From Pseudomonas baltica (lineage in GTDB: Bacteria > Pseudomonadota > Gammaproteobacteria > Pseudomonadales > Pseudomonadaceae), in the NCBI RefSeq assembly GCF_031880315.1, contig NZ_CP134771.1, positions 992,001 through 1,056,000 on the forward strand: DNA of 64,000 nt, read 5' to 3'. How positions within the stretch are numbered: position 1 is the first letter of the stretch; each line of letters begins with the position of its first letter. The notes beneath the pieces were generated by a model. It had not been told where the DNA came from and did no database searches. It saw only the letters and a program-made list of their open reading frames with translations. The position numbers and the translations under genes were made by a program. Positions 27,161-36,556 of this stretch are shown here, piece after piece.

Positions 27161-29485
27161 ATGCCCGAGCGCCTGATCGACGACCTCGCGCCCAAGCCTC
27201 GGCTATGGTTGGGCAGTGTCGAGTTCAGTGCCTTCGAGCCGCGCAACGGCCGCATGCAGCGCTACGTGCAACATCGCGCGGCGCTGGCTTACGGCTATGC
27301 CGGTGAATATGTCGCCACCAACGGCCACGGCAACGGCGCCATCATCAAACGCGAGGCCGACGACACCCTGCGTATCCAGCGCCAACCGCTGGCGGAAAAA
27401 GCCCTGCGCGAAACCCTGCAGCAATTGGGCTTCAAGATCGCCACGCGGCAGAGCAAGGCGCTGCCTGAAAGCGCCGGTGATATCTTCGAATTGCCCAGCG
27501 ACGGCGCCTGGCTGCGTTTCGTGCTCAACGAGTTGCCGGGCCTGCGTCGCCAGGGCTGGGAGATCGAGTACTCAGAAGAATTCGCCTTCGACCTGACGCC
27601 GGTGGATGACTGGTACGCGGTGATCGACGAGGGCCCCGAGCGCGACTGGTTCGACCTCGAGCTGGGCATCGTGGTCAACGGCGAACGCCTGAGCCTGCTG
27701 CCCATCCTCATCAATCTGCTGCGCACCCACCCTGAACTGCTTAACCCGGCGCAGATGGCTCGGCGCCGTGACGACGAACAGATCCTCGTGCCGCTGCACA
27801 GCCACCCAGCGGGCAAGCAACGCCCGGTGCAGGTCGCCCTGCCCTATGGCCGCCTGAAACCAGTATTGGCGACCCTGGGCGACTTCTACAAACAGGAGCC
27901 GGGCGAAACCAAGCTGCGCCTGTCGACCCCCGACGCGTTGCGCCTCAATGCCTTGCAACAGTTGCCGCTGTGCTGGGAAGGCGGCGAGCGCATGCGCGAC
28001 TTTGCCGAACGCCTGCGCGATGTGCGTCAGCAAGCAGCGGTAGTGCCCGAAGGATTGCGGGCGCAGTTGCGCCCCTATCAGCTGGACGGCCTTAGCTGGA
28101 TGCAGGCGCTGCGCGAGCTGGGCGTCGGCGGCATCCTCGCCGATGACATGGGCCTGGGCAAGACGTTGCAGACCCTGGCGCATCTGTTGGTGGAAAAGAA
28201 CGCCGGACGTCTCGACCGACCGGCCATGGTGGTCATGCCCACCAGTCTGATCCCCAACTGGCAAGACGAGGCCGAACGCTTCGCCCCGCAGTTGAAGGTT
28301 CTGGCGCTGCATGGCCCGTCGCGCAAAAAGCATTTCCCGGAGCTGGCGCATTACGACCTGCTGTTGACCACCTACGCGCTGCTGCCCAAGGACCTGGAAG
28401 ACCTGGCCAAGGTGCCGCTGCACGTGCTCATCCTCGACGAAGCGCAGTACATCAAGACTCCAGGCAGCAAAGCCGCTCAGGCCGCGCGTCTGCTCAACGC
28501 GCGGCAACGCCTGTGCCTGAGTGGTACGCCGCTGGAAAACCACCTGGGCGAGTTGTGGTCATTGTTCCACTTCCTGATGCCCGGCTGGCTGGGGGATGCA
28601 AAATCCTTTACTCAGGACTACCGCACGCCGATCGAAAAGCATGGCGACGAAATGCGCCTGCAACACCTCAATACGCGTATCCGCCCGTTTTTGCTACGCC
28701 GCACCAAGGAGCAGGTGGCCACTGAACTGCCAGCCAAGACCGAGATCACCCATTGGGTGGAGCTCAATGACGCTCAGCGTGATGTCTATGAAACCGTGCG
28801 CCTGGCCATGGACCAGAAGGTACGCGCCGAGATCAACCGCAAAGGTGTGGCACGCAGCCAGATCATCATCCTCGAAGCCCTGCTCAAACTGCGTCAGGTG
28901 TGCTGCGATCTGCGGCTGGTCAACAGCGTGCCGCACCCTGCGCAAGGCAGCAGTTCGGGCAAGCTCAGTGCGTTGATGGAAATGCTCGACGCACTGTTGG
29001 CCGAGGGGCGACGGGTGCTGCTGTTCTCGCAGTTCACTTCGATGCTGGGGCTGATCGAAGCGGAGCTGCAGGCGCGAAACGTTCCCTATGCGCTGCTCAC
29101 CGGTGCGACGCGCAATCGGCGCACGCCGGTGCAGGATTTTCAACAGGGCAAGCTGCAGATATTTTTGATCAGCCTGAAAGCTGGCGGGGTCGGCTTGAAC
29201 CTGACGGCGGCGGATACGGTGATCCATTACGACCCTTGGTGGAACCCGGCAGCCGAACATCAAGCCACCGACCGTGCCTATCGGATCGGTCAGGAGAAGC
29301 CGGTGTTCGTCTACAAGCTGATCACCCGCGGCACCGTGGAGGAAAAGATCCAGCACCTGCAGCAGGAAAAGTCGGCCCTGGCTGCCGGGGTGCTGGAGGG
29401 GCGTCAGGGTGGCGATTGGCGCATGCACGCCGAGGATATCGATGCGCTGTTCGAGCCACTGCCGGGGCGCAAGCGCAAGCGCTGA
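27161..29485 (+). CDS. SNF2-family helicase-like ATPase, apparently missing the N-terminal SWIM region
   Basis: A 774-residue SNF2/RapA-like ATPase. The two RecA-like lobes are complete: motif I ILADDMGLGKTLQTLAHLL, motif II DEAQYIK, motif III LSGTPLENHLGELWSLF, motif V SLKAGGVGLNLTAAD, and motif VI ATDRAYRIGQ. The N-terminal 290 residues match the middle of longer bacterial homologues (RMQRYVQHRAALAY; RIQRQPLAEKALRETL). Relatives I recall carry a further 250-300 residue N-terminal part with a SWIM zinc finger. An in-frame stop at 27131 and the mfd stop at 27112 leave no room for it here. ATP-driven translocation on DNA is expected; the cellular role is unknown. Confidence 0.85.
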   Translation: MPERLIDDLAPKPRLWLGSVEFSAFEPRNGRMQRYVQHRAALAYGYAGEYVATNGHGNGAIIKREADDTLRIQRQPLAEKALRETLQQLGFKIATRQSKALPESAGDIFELPSDGAWLRFVLNELPGLRRQGWEIEYSEEFAFDLTPVDDWYAVIDEGPERDWFDLELGIVVNGERLSLLPILINLLRTHPELLNPAQMARRRDDEQILVPLHSHPAGKQRPVQVALPYGRLKPVLATLGDFYKQEPGETKLRLSTPDALRLNALQQLPLCWEGGERMRDFAERLRDVRQQAAVVPEGLRAQLRPYQLDGLSWMQALRELGVGGILADDMGLGKTLQTLAHLLVEKNAGRLDRPAMVVMPTSLIPNWQDEAERFAPQLKVLALHGPSRKKHFPELAHYDLLLTTYALLPKDLEDLAKVPLHVLILDEAQYIKTPGSKAAQAARLLNARQRLCLSGTPLENHLGELWSLFHFLMPGWLGDAKSFTQDYRTPIEKHGDEMRLQHLNTRIRPFLLRRTKEQVATELPAKTEITHWVELNDAQRDVYETVRLAMDQKVRAEINRKGVARSQIIILEALLKLRQVCCDLRLVNSVPHPAQGSSSGKLSALMEMLDALLAEGRRVLLFSQFTSMLGLIEAELQARNVPYALLTGATRNRRTPVQDFQQGKLQIFLISLKAGGVGLNLTAADTVIHYDPWWNPAAEHQATDRAYRIGQEKPVFVYKLITRGTVEEKIQHLQQEKSALAAGVLEGRQGGDWRMHAEDIDALFEPLPGRKRKR

Positions 29486-29515
29486 AGCAAAAGCTTCGCG
29501 GCCGAACACAACTCA

Positions 29516-30526
29516 CTATTCAATCAACTGCGCCGCGCGCAATGCACCCACCGCCGACAGCCAGCGTGGCTGCTCACGGTACTCGATTCCCGGTGTCGCC
29601 TGACCACGCATGCGCGCTATGCGCGGCGACGGCTGAACGCCCATGCGTTGTGCTGCCGACAAGGCCAGCTCTGCCGCCGCCCGATCGTTGCACACCAGCC
29701 CCATGTCGCAACCCGCCGTCAGCGCCGCTTCGATGCGACTGGCCGCGTCGCCCACAACATGGGCTCCGGCCATCGACAGATCATCACTGAAGATAACCCC
29801 GTCGAACTCCAGCTCACCGCGCAGAATGTCCTGCAGCCAGCGTCGGGAGAACCCCGCCGGCTGCGCATCGACCTGAGGATAGATGACGTGCGCCGGCATC
29901 ACCGCCGCCAGCTGCGTGCTGAGCCGGGCGAACGCTACCAGGTCCTTGGCGCGGATCTCGTCCAGGCTGCGCTCGTCGGTAGGGATGGCGACGTGGGAGT
30001 CGGCCTCGGCCCAGCCATGTCCCGGAAAATGCTTGCCGCAAGCCGCCATGCCAGCGGTGTTCATGCCGCGGATAAAGGCTCCAGCCAGCGATGCGGCGCG
30101 TTCGGGATCACCCTCGAACGCACGGGTACCGACCACAGCACTGCGCTGATGATCGAGGTCCAGCACCGGCGCGAAACTCAGATCCAGCCCAACGGCCAGC
30201 ACTTCAGTCGCCATCACCCAACCGCACTGCTCGGCCAGATACTCGGCATTGGGGTTATCCGCCAGGGCGCGCATTGCCGGTAAACGCACGAAGCCCTGGC
30301 GCAGGCGCTGCACGCGACCGCCCTCCTGATCCACGGCAAGGATCAGATCAGGACGTACGGCACGAATCGAGGCCGTCAGCTCGCGCACCTGACGCGGGCT
30401 TTCGATATTGCGGGCAAAGATGATCAGACCGGCGACTTGCGGCTGACGCAATAGATGACGGTCCTCGGCGGTCAGCCAGGTGCCGGCGATATCCACCATC
30501 AACGAGCCTTGCAGGCGGGTACTCAT
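29516..30526 (-). CDS. nagZ: Beta-N-acetylhexosaminidase NagZ
   Basis: A 336-residue glycoside hydrolase family 3 enzyme of the cytoplasmic peptidoglycan recycling pathway. It removes N-acetylglucosamine from anhydro-muropeptides, and in Pseudomonas its products signal through AmpR to beta-lactamase genes. The family signature KHFPGHGWAEADSH is at residues 165-178, with the His of the mobile catalytic loop; VDQEGGRVQRL and FSDDLSMAGA (nucleophile Asp) are also present. Length is normal, and there is no signal peptide. AAGGAC precedes ATG 30526. It is codirectional with psrA upstream, with a REP pair between. Confidence 0.96.
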   Translation of the reverse strand: MSTRLQGSLMVDIAGTWLTAEDRHLLRQPQVAGLIIFARNIESPRQVRELTASIRAVRPDLILAVDQEGGRVQRLRQGFVRLPAMRALADNPNAEYLAEQCGWVMATEVLAVGLDLSFAPVLDLDHQRSAVVGTRAFEGDPERAASLAGAFIRGMNTAGMAACGKHFPGHGWAEADSHVAIPTDERSLDEIRAKDLVAFARLSTQLAAVMPAHVIYPQVDAQPAGFSRRWLQDILRGELEFDGVIFSDDLSMAGAHVVGDAASRIEAALTAGCDMGLVCNDRAAAELALSAAQRMGVQPSPRIARMRGQATPGIEYREQPRWLSAVGALRAAQLIE

Positions 30527-30623
30527 GGGTTGTCCTTGAAGCGGGAGGGCAGGAATTCTAGCCGCCTAGCTTAGCGCAAGGCGCCTGGCAGGCACACCTC
30601 TGGAAGATCTGCGTTCAATGCGC

Positions 30624-30701
30624 AGGCCTCTTCACGGGCAAGCCTGCCACACATCTTGAGCCGTTCACCTGTGGCAGCAAGGCTGGACCGCGAACAGGCC
30701 C
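30624..30701. repeat. REP pair
   Basis: GGCCTCTTCACGGGCAAGCC with TGCCAC, then GTGGCAGCAAGGCTGGACCG with CGAACAGGCC, inverted. It lies between nagZ and psrA. Confidence 0.7.
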
Positions 30702-30736
30702 GGCTGGACGATACAGGTTGTGTTGGCCCAACCGGA

Positions 30737-31450
30737 TCAGAGAGCCTTGGCCAGAGGAGCAGAGGAGGTTTTGCTGCGCGGACGCAATTGCGCCGCGGCC
30801 ATGGCGGGATCGCTGACGCCGCTGTCGGCACGCATGCCCGCCGCCAGGAATGGCACCATCAAGCGCATGACCTGTTCGATGGAGGTATCGACGCCGAAAT
30901 CATTCTCGCCGATCGCCCGCAAGGCCTTGATCCCGGACATGCTGAACGCGGCGGCACCGAGCATGAAGTGCACCCGCCAGAACAACTCCAGCGGCGGAAC
31001 CCGCGGCGCCGCCTCGTTGACCAGAATCATGTAGCGGCGAAACACCTTGCCGTACATGTCTTCCAGATAGCGGCGCAAGTGGCCCTGACTCTCACTGAAG
31101 GCCAGGCCCAGCAGGCGCATGAAGATCGACAGGTCATTGCCACTGCGCGGCTGTACCACCATGGTCTGTTCGACGAGAATTTCCAGCAGTTCTTCAAGGC
31201 TGGCCTTGTGCTCGGGCCGCGCCTGGCGGCGCTCGAGTTCGCGATCGAGACTCAGGCAGAACGGCCCGAGAAAACGCGAAAACACGGCCTGTATCAGGGC
31301 CTTCTTGGATCCGAAGTGATAATTGACCGCCGCCAGGTTGACCCCCGCCTTGCTGGTAATCAGCCGCAAAGAAGTTTCGGCGAAGCCTTTTTCTGCGAAC
31401 AGTTGCTCGGCGGCGTCGAGGATACGCTCGACGGTTTCCGACTGGGCCAT
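30737..31450 (-). CDS. psrA: TetR-family fatty-acid-responsive regulator PsrA
   Basis: A 237-residue TetR-family regulator. The helix-turn-helix domain (about residues 5-60) reads ERILDAAEQLFAEKGFAETS, then VNLAAVNYHFGSKKALIQAV. The C-terminal domain is the long-chain fatty acid pocket. In Pseudomonas PsrA represses fadBA and other beta-oxidation genes, represses itself, and activates rpoS; fatty acids release it. GGAG lies before ATG 31450 (MAQSETVERIL), while the open frame to 31498 is not conserved. A CAAAC/GTTTG operator sits 29 bases upstream, and fadB and fadA lie nearby, consistent with this role. Confidence 0.95.
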   Translation of the reverse strand: MAQSETVERILDAAEQLFAEKGFAETSLRLITSKAGVNLAAVNYHFGSKKALIQAVFSRFLGPFCLSLDRELERRQARPEHKASLEELLEILVEQTMVVQPRSGNDLSIFMRLLGLAFSESQGHLRRYLEDMYGKVFRRYMILVNEAAPRVPPLELFWRVHFMLGAAAFSMSGIKALRAIGENDFGVDTSIEQVMRLMVPFLAAGMRADSGVSDPAMAAAQLRPRSKTSSAPLAKAL

Positions 31451-31478
31451 GATCACTCCGGGTTTGAGCTGAAAAATA

Positions 31479-31492
31479 CAAACAACTGTTTG
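31479..31492. promoter_or_regulatory. PsrA operator upstream of psrA
   Basis: CAAAC-AACT-GTTTG, an exact fit to the known PsrA motif (G/C)AAAC-N2-4-GTTT(G/C). It lies in the psrA promoter region and explains negative autoregulation. Confidence 0.85.
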
Positions 31493-31626
31493 AAACATAC
31501 GTATCGGGAGCCGATATTGTCAAGCCTGCAGAGGGATTTTGGCACCCGGTTGTTGCAGCATTTAACCACATAGCAGAAGGGTAATTGTTCCCTGGGAGCA
31601 AAAGGGCGATTGCCAAGGGTCCAATA

Positions 31627-31642
31627 CTGTATATAATCCCAG
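31627..31642 (+). promoter_or_regulatory. LexA (SOS) box 1
   Basis: CTGTATATAATCCCAG fits CTG-N10-CAG. It is the promoter-distal of two boxes upstream of lexA and overlaps a TATAAT-like -10 element (TATAAT at 31632-31637). Confidence 0.9.
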
Positions 31643-31645
31643 TCA

Positions 31646-31661
31646 CTGTATAAAAAGACAG
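31646..31661 (+). promoter_or_regulatory. LexA (SOS) box 2
   Basis: CTGTATAAAAAGACAG fits CTG-N10-CAG. Box centres are 19 bases apart. It ends 10 bases before the lexA start. Confidence 0.9.
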
Positions 31662-31671
31662 AGCGATAGAC

Positions 31672-32280
31672 ATGCTGAAACTGACGCCACGCCAAGCCGA
31701 AATTCTCGCCTTCATCAAGCGCTGCCTTGAAGACAACGGTTTCCCCCCTACCCGTGCGGAAATCGCTCAGGAACTCGGGTTCAAATCGCCCAACGCCGCC
31801 GAGGAGCACCTCAAGGCGCTGGCGCGCAAGGGCGCCATCGAGATGACCCCGGGCGCATCGCGCGGTATTCGTATCCCCGGCTTCGAGGCCAAGGCCGACG
31901 AAAGCTCGCTGCCGATCATCGGCCGCGTCGCTGCTGGCGCGCCGATCCTCGCCGAACAGCACATCGAGGAATCCTGCAACATCAATCCGGCATTCTTTCA
32001 CCCGCGTGCCGACTACCTGCTGCGCGTCCATGGCATGAGCATGCGCGATGTCGGCATCATCGACGGTGACCTGCTGGCCGTGCACACCTGCCGTGAAGCG
32101 CGCAATGGCCAGATCGTGGTTGCTCGAATTGGTGAAGAAGTTACCGTCAAGCGCTTCCAGCGCGAAGGCAACAAGGTCTTTCTGCTGGCCGAGAATCCTG
32201 AGTTCGCCCCCATCGAGGTCGATCTCAAGGATCAGGAGCTGGTCATTGAAGGTTTGAGCGTCGGCGTCATCCGCCGCTAA
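31672..32280 (+). CDS. lexA: SOS repressor LexA
   Basis: A 202-residue repressor of the SOS regulon. The N-terminal winged helix ([31 protein letters not shown]) binds SOS boxes. The C-terminal S24 peptidase domain has the self-cleavage bond Ala88-Gly89 (RVAAGAP), nucleophile Ser123 (HGMSMRD) and general base Lys160 (VTVKRFQ). RecA filaments on single-stranded DNA trigger cleavage. Two LexA boxes precede it, so it is autoregulated, and sulA follows 11 bases downstream and should share the transcript, coupling the checkpoint to the repressor. Confidence 0.98.
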   Translation: MLKLTPRQAEILAFIKRCLEDNGFPPTRAEIAQELGFKSPNAAEEHLKALARKGAIEMTPGASRGIRIPGFEAKADESSLPIIGRVAAGAPILAEQHIEESCNINPAFFHPRADYLLRVHGMSMRDVGIIDGDLLAVHTCREARNGQIVVARIGEEVTVKRFQREGNKVFLLAENPEFAPIEVDLKDQELVIEGLSVGVIRR

Positions 32281-32291
32281 CAGGAGGCATC

Positions 32292-32789
32292 ATGATGCAG
32301 TTCCCACAGTCACAGCCGCCAGCAGCGCAACAGGCACAAATGTCCTTGTTCGAGGCTTTCATGGCCCAGCCACAGACTGCACCCGCACCCGTGTTGGCCA
32401 CCCTTGAAGCGCCTTGGGTCACCGATGATCCAGAGGTGTTCAGTGAGCTCTCACTCCGGGGTGCAACGGGGAACTGCCTGAGCCTGCTGGCACCGATGCT
32501 GCGCGAGTTGAGCGAAGAGCAGGATGCACGCTGGCTGACGCTGATCGCGCCGCCAGGGAGCCTGACCCAAGCCTGGCTGCGCGACGCCGGCCTCAACCGT
32601 GAACGCATCCTGCTATTGCAGCCTCGCGGTACGCAGAGCGCGCTGCAGCTGACGTGCGAAGCCTTGCGCCTCGGTCGCAGCCACACAGTCGTCAGCTGGT
32701 TGAATCCACTGACCAGCACGGCTCGTCAGCAGCTGATCACCGCCGCCCGCGTGGGCGATGCGCAGAGCCTGAATATTCGCTTGGGCTGA
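32292..32789 (+). CDS. sulA: SOS cell division inhibitor SulA
   Basis: A 165-residue SulA. During the SOS response it binds FtsZ and blocks septation. The C-terminal two-thirds (LSLLAPMLRELSEEQDARWL; IAPPGSLTQAWLRDAGLN; TVVSWLNPLTSTARQQLITA) match the FtsZ-binding fold; the N-terminal 40 residues are Gln/Pro-rich and variable. AGGAGG at 32282-32287 precedes tandem ATG codons at 32292 and 32295. It is cotranscribed with lexA. A Lon-type degradation tail is not obvious (ends NIRLG). Confidence 0.94.
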   Translation: MMQFPQSQPPAAQQAQMSLFEAFMAQPQTAPAPVLATLEAPWVTDDPEVFSELSLRGATGNCLSLLAPMLRELSEEQDARWLTLIAPPGSLTQAWLRDAGLNRERILLLQPRGTQSALQLTCEALRLGRSHTVVSWLNPLTSTARQQLITAARVGDAQSLNIRLG

Positions 32790-32806
32790 ACATACTGCCA
32801 CACAAT

Positions 32807-32891
32807 GTAGCGAGGGGGCTTGCTCCCGATAGGTCCGTATTCACACCTCTTGGTGTCATTACGACCTATCGGGGGCAAGCCCCCTCGCTAC
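32807..32891. repeat. REPIN, GGGGGCTTGC type, copy 1
   Basis: A 29-base unit (GTAGCGAGGGGGCTTGCTCC, ending GGTC) and its inverse at 32863-32891, matching at 28 of 29 positions, around a 27-base spacer. The sequence class differs from the CGCGAAGAGGCC-type REPs elsewhere in the window. It lies between convergent sulA and the 77-residue protein gene and can also form a terminator-like stem. Confidence 0.88.
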
Positions 32892-32910
32892 GTGATCAGC
32901 GTGCACAGAA

Positions 32911-33144
32911 TCAGTGCAGAACGCGCGGCCCCTCGTCACGATCAACCTCGCCCTCCACCAGCTTGCCAGCCATTTGCACGCCTACGCTGAGCATGGCCTT
33001 GGCTACTTCAACATGCTGACCTTGCAGGAAGACTTTGGCATCTTCGGAAAACGCCAGGGTGACCAACGAGCCTTCATCATCGGCCCGGCGCAGCTCGATC
33101 CGCCCGTCAGGCAACTCGACAATTTCTAGAAAGGACGTTGGCAT
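32911..33144 (-). CDS. Conserved hypothetical protein
   Basis: A 77-residue acidic protein I do not recognise by function, conserved at this locus in Pseudomonas (PA3009 by recall). It has beta-rich N-terminal repeats (LEIVELPDGRIELRRADDEG) and a helical middle (VEVAKAMLSVGVQMAGKLV), with no signal peptide or membrane segment. The start at 33144 gives MPTSFLEIV; weak AAGGAC-like bases lie upstream on the minus strand. It is downstream of the DUF6586 gene on the same strand, 50 bases away, and probably cotranscribed. Confidence 0.75.
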   Translation of the reverse strand: MPTSFLEIVELPDGRIELRRADDEGSLVTLAFSEDAKVFLQGQHVEVAKAMLSVGVQMAGKLVEGEVDRDEGPRVLH

Positions 33145-33194
33145 AGGGAATCAATCTCCACGAAAGGCCGACATTGTAGCAGTGCCGAAGCGAA

Positions 33195-33719
33195 TCAGCA
33201 CTCACTCAGCCCATCACGGTAACGAATGGCTAATCCCTTGAGCTGCTGACGCCAGCTTTCCAGCTCCGCACGATCCAATGCCGGGGCTGCCTCATCGTCA
33301 TCCAGGCTGATCGCCTGAATCAGCGGCTGCCTGACATCGCCCTTTGGCTTGCGCGGCGCCTGTGGGGGCAGAAACAGCTTGGAATATTCCGAAATCAGCC
33401 GCGCCAACCAGCTCTGTGGCTGCTCCGCCATTTCTACCAGTTCGGCCATTTCGGGGATCGCGATAGCCGCGAGCACTTCGCGAGTCAGCAACAACTCGGC
33501 ACGAGGTGCATTGGCCTGAGGCAGACGATAGAAGCCGGCAATCTCATGGCAAAGCCCGAGCAACGCGCCATACAGGTGGAACAACGCGGCTTCGCGCTCT
33601 GCTTGCAGCAGGCCGGGCGCATTGACGGCTGTACCCTGCTCGGCCCTGCCCAAGGCTTCGAGCGCCAGCCCGGCGAAGAAAATCTTTTGATTGGTACGGG
33701 TATAGAGTTCGTGGGCCAT
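33195..33719 (-). CDS. DUF6586 family protein
   Basis: A 174-residue largely helical cytoplasmic protein of unknown function, conserved beside topA in Pseudomonas (PA3010 by recall). The N-terminus MAHELYTRTNQKIFFAGLAL is followed by a hydrophobic helix (AALFHLYGALLGLCHEIAGF) and a C-terminal ESWRQQLKGLAIRYRDGL segment. GGAGAG lies seven bases before ATG 33719; alternative starts at 33734 and 33794 reach into the REPIN and lack ribosome sites. Confidence 0.78.
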   Translation of the reverse strand: MAHELYTRTNQKIFFAGLALEALGRAEQGTAVNAPGLLQAEREAALFHLYGALLGLCHEIAGFYRLPQANAPRAELLLTREVLAAIAIPEMAELVEMAEQPQSWLARLISEYSKLFLPPQAPRKPKGDVRQPLIQAISLDDDEAAPALDRAELESWRQQLKGLAIRYRDGLSEC

Positions 33720-33748
33720 TTCGGTACTCTCCATCTTTAAAGGCACAT

Positions 33749-33836
33749 GTAGCAAGGGGGCTTGCCCCCGATCGCGATCGCCCAACCACCGCAAAGTGAA
33801 TGATAAATCGCTATCGGGGGCAAGCCCCCTCGCTGC
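33749..33836. repeat. REPIN, GGGGGCTTGC type, copy 2
   Basis: GTAGCAAGGGGGCTTGCCCC at the left and TATCGGGGGCAAGCCCCCTC with GCTGC at the right are inverted around a 40-base spacer. It is the same family as the copy at 32807-32891. It lies between the topA stop and the start of the DUF6586 gene, so the two copies bracket the two small genes. Confidence 0.88.
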
Positions 33837-33847
33837 AGCGGTGATGC

Positions 33848-36457
33848 TTAGCGCTTGTCTTCGACCTTCCAGGCTGAACCGTCGTAGAAAGCCTTCCAGC
33901 CAGTCGGCTTGCCTTCTACCTCGGTCTGCACATATTGCTCCTTGGTCTTGCGGCTGTAGCGAATCACCGCCGGACGGCCTTCAGGATCTTTCTTCGGCGC
34001 GTCGAACAGGAACGCGTACTTGGGATCGATCTCGTCCTTGTGCGGGATGATCTCCATCACCAGCGGCGCACGAGTCTCGCGGTTTTTCGGGAACTGGCTG
34101 GCGGCCAGGAACAACCCCGAGGCGCCGTCACGCAGCACGTAGGTATCGTTGACCTTCTCGCACTTGAGCTCCGGCATCTTCACCGCGTCCATCTTCGGCG
34201 GCGCCGCTTCGCCGCTCTTGAGCAGCTTGCGGGTGTTCTTGCATTCGGGGTTGGTACAGCCGAAGAATTTGCCGAAACGACCGGTCTTCAATTGCATCTC
34301 GCTGCCGCACTTGTCGCATTCCAGGCTCGGGCCTTCATAGCCTTTGATGCGATAGTTGCCCTCTTCGATCTCATAGCCAGTGCAATCCGGGTTGTTACCA
34401 CAGATGTGCAGCTTGCGCTTCTCGTCGAGCAGGTAAGCGTCCATCGCCGTCGCACAGATCGGGCAGCGATGCTTGCCCAGCAGTACGCGGGATTCCGACT
34501 CGCCCTCGTCATCGGCAGCGATCTCGTCACCCGGCACCAGATTCACCGTGGCCTTGCAACGCTCCTTGGGCGGCAGGCTGTAGCCCGAGCAGCCGAGGAA
34601 CACGCCAGTAGACGCGGTACGAATCATCATCGGCCGACCGCACTCACGGCAGGCGATGTTGGTCAGGGTCGGCTGGTTGGCGCGCATGCCGCTGTCGGCC
34701 GCGCCCGCCACTTCGAGTTTGGTCTTGAAGTCGCCATAGAACTCGTCGAGGACATTCTTCCAGTCACGCTCTCCCTGGGCCACGTCATCGAGGTTCTCTT
34801 CCATGCCGGCAGTGAAGCCGTAGTCCATCAGATTGGCGAAGCTTTCCGACAGGCGCTCGGTGACGATGTCGCCCATCTTTTCGGAGTAGAACCGACGATT
34901 ATGCAGCGCCACGTAACCACGATCCTGGATGGTACCGATGATCGCGGCGTAGGTGGATGGACGGCCGATACCGCGTTTTTCCATTTCCTTGACCAGGCTC
35001 GCTTCGCTGTAACGCGCCGGCGGCTTGGTGAAGTGCTGGGTCGGATCGAGCGCTATCAATTTGAGCGCTTCGCCCTGGGTCATCTCCGGCAGGACGTCGT
35101 CATCACCCGGTTTGGCAATCTGCGGCAGTACGCGGGTATAACCATCGAACTTGAGGATGCGGCCCTTGGCGCGCAGCTCGAAGTCGCCAGCCGCAACACT
35201 GACGGTGGTCGACAGATATTGCGCCGGCGGCATCTGGCAGGCCAGGAACTGGCGCCAGATCAGCTCGTAAAGGCGCTCAGCGTCACGCTCCATGCCGTTA
35301 AGCTTCGACGGATGGGTATTCACGTCGGATGGACGAATCGCTTCGTGCGCCTCTTGTGCGCCCTCCTTGCTGCCATACACCATTGGCGACTCGGGCAAAT
35401 ACTTTTTGCCAAACTCCTGCTCGATGTAATCACGCGCGGCTGCCACGGCATCGACGGACAGGTTGGTGGAGTCGGTACGCATGTAGGTGATGTAGCCCGC
35501 TTCATACAAGCGCTGGGCCATCATCATGGTCTTTTTCACGCCGAAGCCGAGGCGATTGCTCGCCGCCTGCTGCAGCGTGGAGGTGATGAACGGCGCCGAG
35601 GGCTTGCTGCTGGTGGGCTTGTCTTCACGCTTGAGCACGCTGTAGGACGAGTCCTTGAGCTTGGCCAGGGCGGCCATGGCCTGGGCTTCGTTCAGCGGCT
35701 TGAAGGCTTCGCCTTTTTCCCGGGCGACGGCGAAGCGCACTTTGGCGTCCTTGGCGGTACCGAGGTCGGCGTGGATGTCCCAGTACTCTTCAGGGATGAA
35801 GGCACGGATTTCCCGCTCGCGCTCCACCACCAGCTTCACGGCCACCGATTGCACACGGCCTGCCGACAGACCGCGGGCGATCTTGGCCCACAGCAGCGGG
35901 GAAACCATATAGCCGACCACGCGATCGAGAAAGCGCCGCGCCTGCTGAGCATTAACGCGATCGATGTCGAGTTCGCCCGGCTTGGAAAACGCTTCCTGGA
36001 TGGCCTTTTTGGTGATTTCGTTGAACACCACGCGCTTGTAGCGGCTGTCGTCACCACCGATGGCTTCGCGCAGGTGCCACGCAATGGCTTCCCCCTCGCG
36101 ATCCAAGTCGGTTGCGAGATAGATGGTGTCAGCATCCTTGGCCAGGCGGCGCAATTCCTCGATGACCTTCTCTTTGCCCGGAAGGATCTCGTACTTGGCT
36201 TTCCAGCCGTGTTCGGGATCGACCCCCATGCGAGCGATCAACGTATTGCGCGCTTTTTCCTTGGCCGTCAGTACCGGGCCCTCGGCCGCCGCCTTGCCGC
36301 GCTTGGCAGCGGGCTCCTTGCTGGCGCTCGCCGAACCGCTGGTGGGCAGGTCTCGGATATGGCCGATACTCGACTTCACCACGTATTGGTTGCCCAGATA
36401 CTTGTTGATGGTCTTGGCCTTAGCCGGGGATTCCACAATGACCAGCGATTTGCCCAT
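33848..36457 (-). CDS. topA: DNA topoisomerase I
   Basis: An 869-residue type IA topoisomerase that relaxes negative supercoils. The TOPRIM domain starts [19 protein letters not shown] and has the acidic [13 protein letters not shown]. The active-site Tyr lies in [14 protein letters not shown]. The C-terminal third carries three four-Cys zinc ribbons (CRECG...[14 protein letters not shown]...[16 protein letters not shown]...GCTNPEC) and a Lys-rich tail domain. Length fits Pseudomonas TopA. ATG 36457 gives [11 protein letters not shown]. It is codirectional with the DUF6586 gene downstream; a REPIN separates them. Confidence 0.97.
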   Translation of the reverse strand: MGKSLVIVESPAKAKTINKYLGNQYVVKSSIGHIRDLPTSGSASASKEPAAKRGKAAAEGPVLTAKEKARNTLIARMGVDPEHGWKAKYEILPGKEKVIEELRRLAKDADTIYLATDLDREGEAIAWHLREAIGGDDSRYKRVVFNEITKKAIQEAFSKPGELDIDRVNAQQARRFLDRVVGYMVSPLLWAKIARGLSAGRVQSVAVKLVVEREREIRAFIPEEYWDIHADLGTAKDAKVRFAVAREKGEAFKPLNEAQAMAALAKLKDSSYSVLKREDKPTSSKPSAPFITSTLQQAASNRLGFGVKKTMMMAQRLYEAGYITYMRTDSTNLSVDAVAAARDYIEQEFGKKYLPESPMVYGSKEGAQEAHEAIRPSDVNTHPSKLNGMERDAERLYELIWRQFLACQMPPAQYLSTTVSVAAGDFELRAKGRILKFDGYTRVLPQIAKPGDDDVLPEMTQGEALKLIALDPTQHFTKPPARYSEASLVKEMEKRGIGRPSTYAAIIGTIQDRGYVALHNRRFYSEKMGDIVTERLSESFANLMDYGFTAGMEENLDDVAQGERDWKNVLDEFYGDFKTKLEVAGAADSGMRANQPTLTNIACRECGRPMMIRTASTGVFLGCSGYSLPPKERCKATVNLVPGDEIAADDEGESESRVLLGKHRCPICATAMDAYLLDEKRKLHICGNNPDCTGYEIEEGNYRIKGYEGPSLECDKCGSEMQLKTGRFGKFFGCTNPECKNTRKLLKSGEAAPPKMDAVKMPELKCEKVNDTYVLRDGASGLFLAASQFPKNRETRAPLVMEIIPHKDEIDPKYAFLFDAPKKDPEGRPAVIRYSRKTKEQYVQTEVEGKPTGWKAFYDGSAWKVEDKR

Positions 36458-36556
36458 GGATCGGAAAATTCCTGAATACAGATAAATGAAAGGCGCGTGG
36501 CGCCTGTCGAGGCCCCGCTATATATAGTGGCAAAACCATGAGGTCAAGCGCGATAG

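Noticed and set aside
33935..36475. Open frame of 846 codons antisense to topA
   Set aside because: It mirrors topA in a high-GC genome, has no recognisable domain and no ribosome site; codon-position bias favours topA.
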